Below are positions 15,634 to 15,695 of a stretch of DNA of 15,695 nt, in pieces. The stretch's first letter is position 1. The number at the start of each line of letters is the position of its first letter. The notes beneath the pieces were generated by a model. It saw only the letters and a list, made by a program, of their open reading frames with translations, did not search any database and was not told the DNA's origin. Both the position numbers and the translations under genes were made by a program. Source of the stretch: JAEUNJ01 sp052035955 (GTDB lineage Bacteria; Pseudomonadota; Gammaproteobacteria; Burkholderiales; Rhodocyclaceae); assembly GCA_052035955.1 (NCBI GenBank), contig JBPOHD010000129.1, positions 1 to 15,695 on the forward strand, written 5' to 3'.

Positions 15634-15695
15634 ATGGCTACGAGTTACCTACCCTACGATCCGACCCAGACGCTGTTGCTGCCGCCCGCGTTGCA
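15634..15695 (+). CDS. IS1182-type transposase, N-terminal fragment cut by window edge
   Basis: ATG at 15634 with GAGGG just upstream, then MATSYLPYDPTQTLLLPPAL to the window end. An opening of YxPYDPxQxLLLPPxL, normally followed by WLPEDHLAYF, is characteristic of IS1182-family transposases. Only about 20 codons are visible, so intactness is unknown. The terminal inverted repeat should lie in 15573-15633, between the glycosyltransferase stop and this start; with one end only I cannot define it. It differs from the transposase at the left edge. Confidence 0.7.
   Translation, partial: MATSYLPYDPTQTLLLPPAL

Overview
The window looks like a chromosomal segment of a high-GC betaproteobacterium, most like the Rhodocyclales/Azoarcus-Thauera group. 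The evidence is the gene order guaA-guaB / DUF4124 / rnfH-ratA / smpB, the protein sequences themselves, and strong G/C bias at third codon positions. This is recognition from memory of the families; no search was run.

Layout. (1) Positions 1-452 are different from the rest: visibly less GC-rich, no intact gene, and full of short repeats. The left edge cuts the first codons of a minus-strand IS5-type transposase. The stretch up to the guaA stop codon holds five copies of a TTTACCGTCA motif, five 10-bp CGATAGA units in two blocks, and a long inverted repeat. It looks like the end of an integrated element or its attachment-site remnant beside the guaA 3' end. (2) Positions 453-3539 hold guaB and guaA on the minus strand. 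They form the IMP-to-GMP operon, driven by a recognisable promoter just upstream of guaB. (3) Positions 3638-5408 are core genes: a divergent secreted DUF4124 protein, the overlapping minus-strand pair ratA-rnfH, and divergent smpB. (4) An MFS drug-exporter gene of the Bcr/CflA type starts on a TTG overlapping the smpB stop codon. (5) Positions 6824-13681 are one minus-strand gene for a 2285-residue cysteine-free RTX protein. It has no signal peptide, a serralysin-like C-terminal end, and a strong intrinsic terminator. (6) A divergent family-4 glycosyltransferase follows (13905-15572). (7) The right edge cuts the start of a second, different transposase (IS1182-like).

How it fits together. 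The left two thirds is conserved housekeeping: purine synthesis, ribosome rescue and ratA/rnfH. The giant RTX gene and the glycosyltransferase are accessory, sit between core genes and an IS element, and probably concern the cell surface. The RTX protein is the strongest candidate for something little described. It combines about ten N-terminal modules, an S-layer-like middle of about 600 residues, and five C-terminal modules of a separate repeat type. No type I secretion genes are in the window.
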